From: Oscillospiraceae bacterium
Lineage (GTDB): Bacteria > Bacillota > Clostridia > Oscillospirales > Acutalibacteraceae
Reading direction: 5' to 3'
Assembly (NCBI GenBank): GCA_031283835.1
Contig: JAITBA010000025.1
Span: forward strand, 1-13,729
DNA length: 13,729 nucleotides
The notes beneath the pieces were generated by a model. That model worked only from the letters and a program-made list of their open reading frames with translations, had not been told where the DNA came from and ran no database searches. Of the stretch, positions 12,996 through 13,729 are shown piece after piece. The first letter of the stretch is position 1. Each line of letters starts with the position of its first letter. The position numbers were made by a program, and so were the translations under genes.

Positions 12996-13024
12996 TTGAC
13001 AAACGAAGATTTGCGTGGTATAAT
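12996..13024 (+). promoter_or_regulatory. Consensus sigma-A promoter of tpiA
   Basis: TTGACA (12996-13001), a 17-base spacer and TATAAT (13019-13024) match consensus at all twelve positions with ideal spacing, implying strong constitutive transcription. The start of transcription is expected near 13031, about 40 bases before the tpiA ATG. Confidence 0.93.
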
Positions 13025-13070
13025 TCTAATTGCAAAAAAATCAAATGGGAGAAGCGGAAAGGAACATCAC

Positions 13071-13729
13071 ATGAACAAACAACTGCGCAAGGCGGTCATC
13101 GCCGGGAACTGGAAAATGAATTTGCTGCCGGCACAGGCGGCGGAACTGATCACGGAACTTAAGCCGCTGGTGGCAGGGGCCGGCGCGGAGGTCGTAGTGT
13201 GCACGCCCTATATCGACCTGCCAACGGCAATCGCCGCCGCAAAGGGTTCCAATATCAAAGTAGGCGCGCAAAACTGCCACTGGGCCCAAAAAGGCGCCTT
13301 CACGGGCGAAGTGGCGGCAGTGATGCTGGAGGATCTCGGCGCCGATTATGTGATTATTGGCCACAGCGAACGCCGCGCGCTGTTTGGCGACACAAACGAA
13401 ACCGTGCAAACCCGCACCCGCGCCGCGCTAGACGCAGGGCTGGAGGTGATTCTGTGCGTGGGCGAGGTGCTGGAAGAGCGCCAAAAAAACATCACCCTCG
13501 AGGTGGTGCGCACCCAGGCAAAAATCGCCCTTGCGGGTGTGCGCGCCAACGAGTTGGCAGAGCACATCGTCATTGCCTACGAGCCGGTGTGGGCCATTGG
13601 CACAGGGCTCACCGCCACGGCGGCCCAGGCCAACGAAGTGAACAAAGCCATCCGCGGCTTGCTGGCCGAGCTATATGACCAGGCGACTGCCGAGGCGACT
13701 GTGATTCAATACGGCGGCAGCATGAACGC
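13071..13729 (+). CDS. tpiA: Triosephosphate isomerase, C-terminus missing
   Basis: The 219 visible codons cover most of a TIM barrel of about 250 residues. The enzyme interconverts dihydroxyacetone phosphate and glyceraldehyde 3-phosphate in glycolysis. Catalytic residues are all present: K15 in AGNWKMN (11-17), H98 in IIGHSERR (95-102) and E171 in AYEPVWAIGTG (169-179), which also starts the flexible loop. The window ends inside the phosphate-binding YGGSMN (214-219). AAAGGA precedes the ATG with 9 bases between, and the conserved N-terminus (RKAVIAGNWKMN) confirms the start. The perfect promoter fits a highly expressed glycolytic gene. It is unusual in having no gap or pgk gene directly upstream here; later glycolytic genes may follow beyond the edge. 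Confidence 0.97.
   Translation, partial: MNKQLRKAVIAGNWKMNLLPAQAAELITELKPLVAGAGAEVVVCTPYIDLPTAIAAAKGSNIKVGAQNCHWAQKGAFTGEVAAVMLEDLGADYVIIGHSERRALFGDTNETVQTRTRAALDAGLEVILCVGEVLEERQKNITLEVVRTQAKIALAGVRANELAEHIVIAYEPVWAIGTGLTATAAQANEVNKAIRGLLAELYDQATAEATVIQYGGSMN

Overview
This window looks like a chromosomal segment of a high-GC (by eye about 55-60% G+C) Gram-positive bacterium of the class Clostridia. The main reason is an intact ctsR-mcsA-mcsB-clpC heat-shock operon with CtsR operators, which is a Firmicutes hallmark. Supporting points are AGGAGG-type ribosome binding sites, consensus sigma-A promoters, and a PucR-type regulator beside ftsEX followed by a coiled-coil M23 peptidase. No transposase, phage gene, CRISPR array, rRNA or tRNA is visible. 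The gene content is mostly core chromosome.

Left part, minus strand (1-5242). Reading in the direction of transcription: a promoter and a zinc-ribbon membrane protein of unknown function; a second promoter and a PucR/CdaR-type helix-turn-helix regulator; ftsE; ftsX; and a secreted coiled-coil M23 peptidase cut by the left edge. ftsX and the peptidase gene overlap by 8 bases. FtsE and FtsX form an ABC-type complex that controls a periplasmic or extracellular cell-wall hydrolase through its coiled coil, and the adjacent M23 protein is the obvious partner.

Middle, plus strand (5305-10170). A consensus promoter (TTGACA, 17 bases, TATACT) carries a CtsR operator over the start of transcription and a second, near-perfect operator upstream. 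It drives ctsR, mcsA, mcsB and clpC and ends at a strong hairpin terminator. The proteins form the protein-arginine phosphorylation and degradation circuit. CtsR represses the operon, McsB is the arginine kinase, McsA is its zinc-binding activator, and ClpC is the AAA+ unfoldase whose N-domain keeps the two glutamates expected to bind phosphoarginine. Three imperfect repeats of about 36-37 bases lie between mcsB and clpC.

Region 10171-10512 has no convincing protein gene. It does contain a good minus-strand promoter facing the clpC terminator, base-pairing potential consistent with a small RNA, and a perfect 7-base palindrome. It is followed by a 76-residue orphan small protein gene on the plus strand.

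Right part. On the minus strand, a consensus promoter drives an FGGY carbohydrate kinase of unknown substrate and then folA (dihydrofolate reductase). Diverging from it on the plus strand is tpiA (triosephosphate isomerase), cut by the right edge, with a perfect TTGACA-17-TATAAT promoter. A GC-rich hairpin with a T-tract facing left sits between the two divergent promoters.

I see no obviously new multi-gene system. The most interesting unexplained items are the candidate small RNA after clpC, the tandem repeats before clpC, the orphan small protein, the insertion in FtsE, and the doubled CtsR operator.
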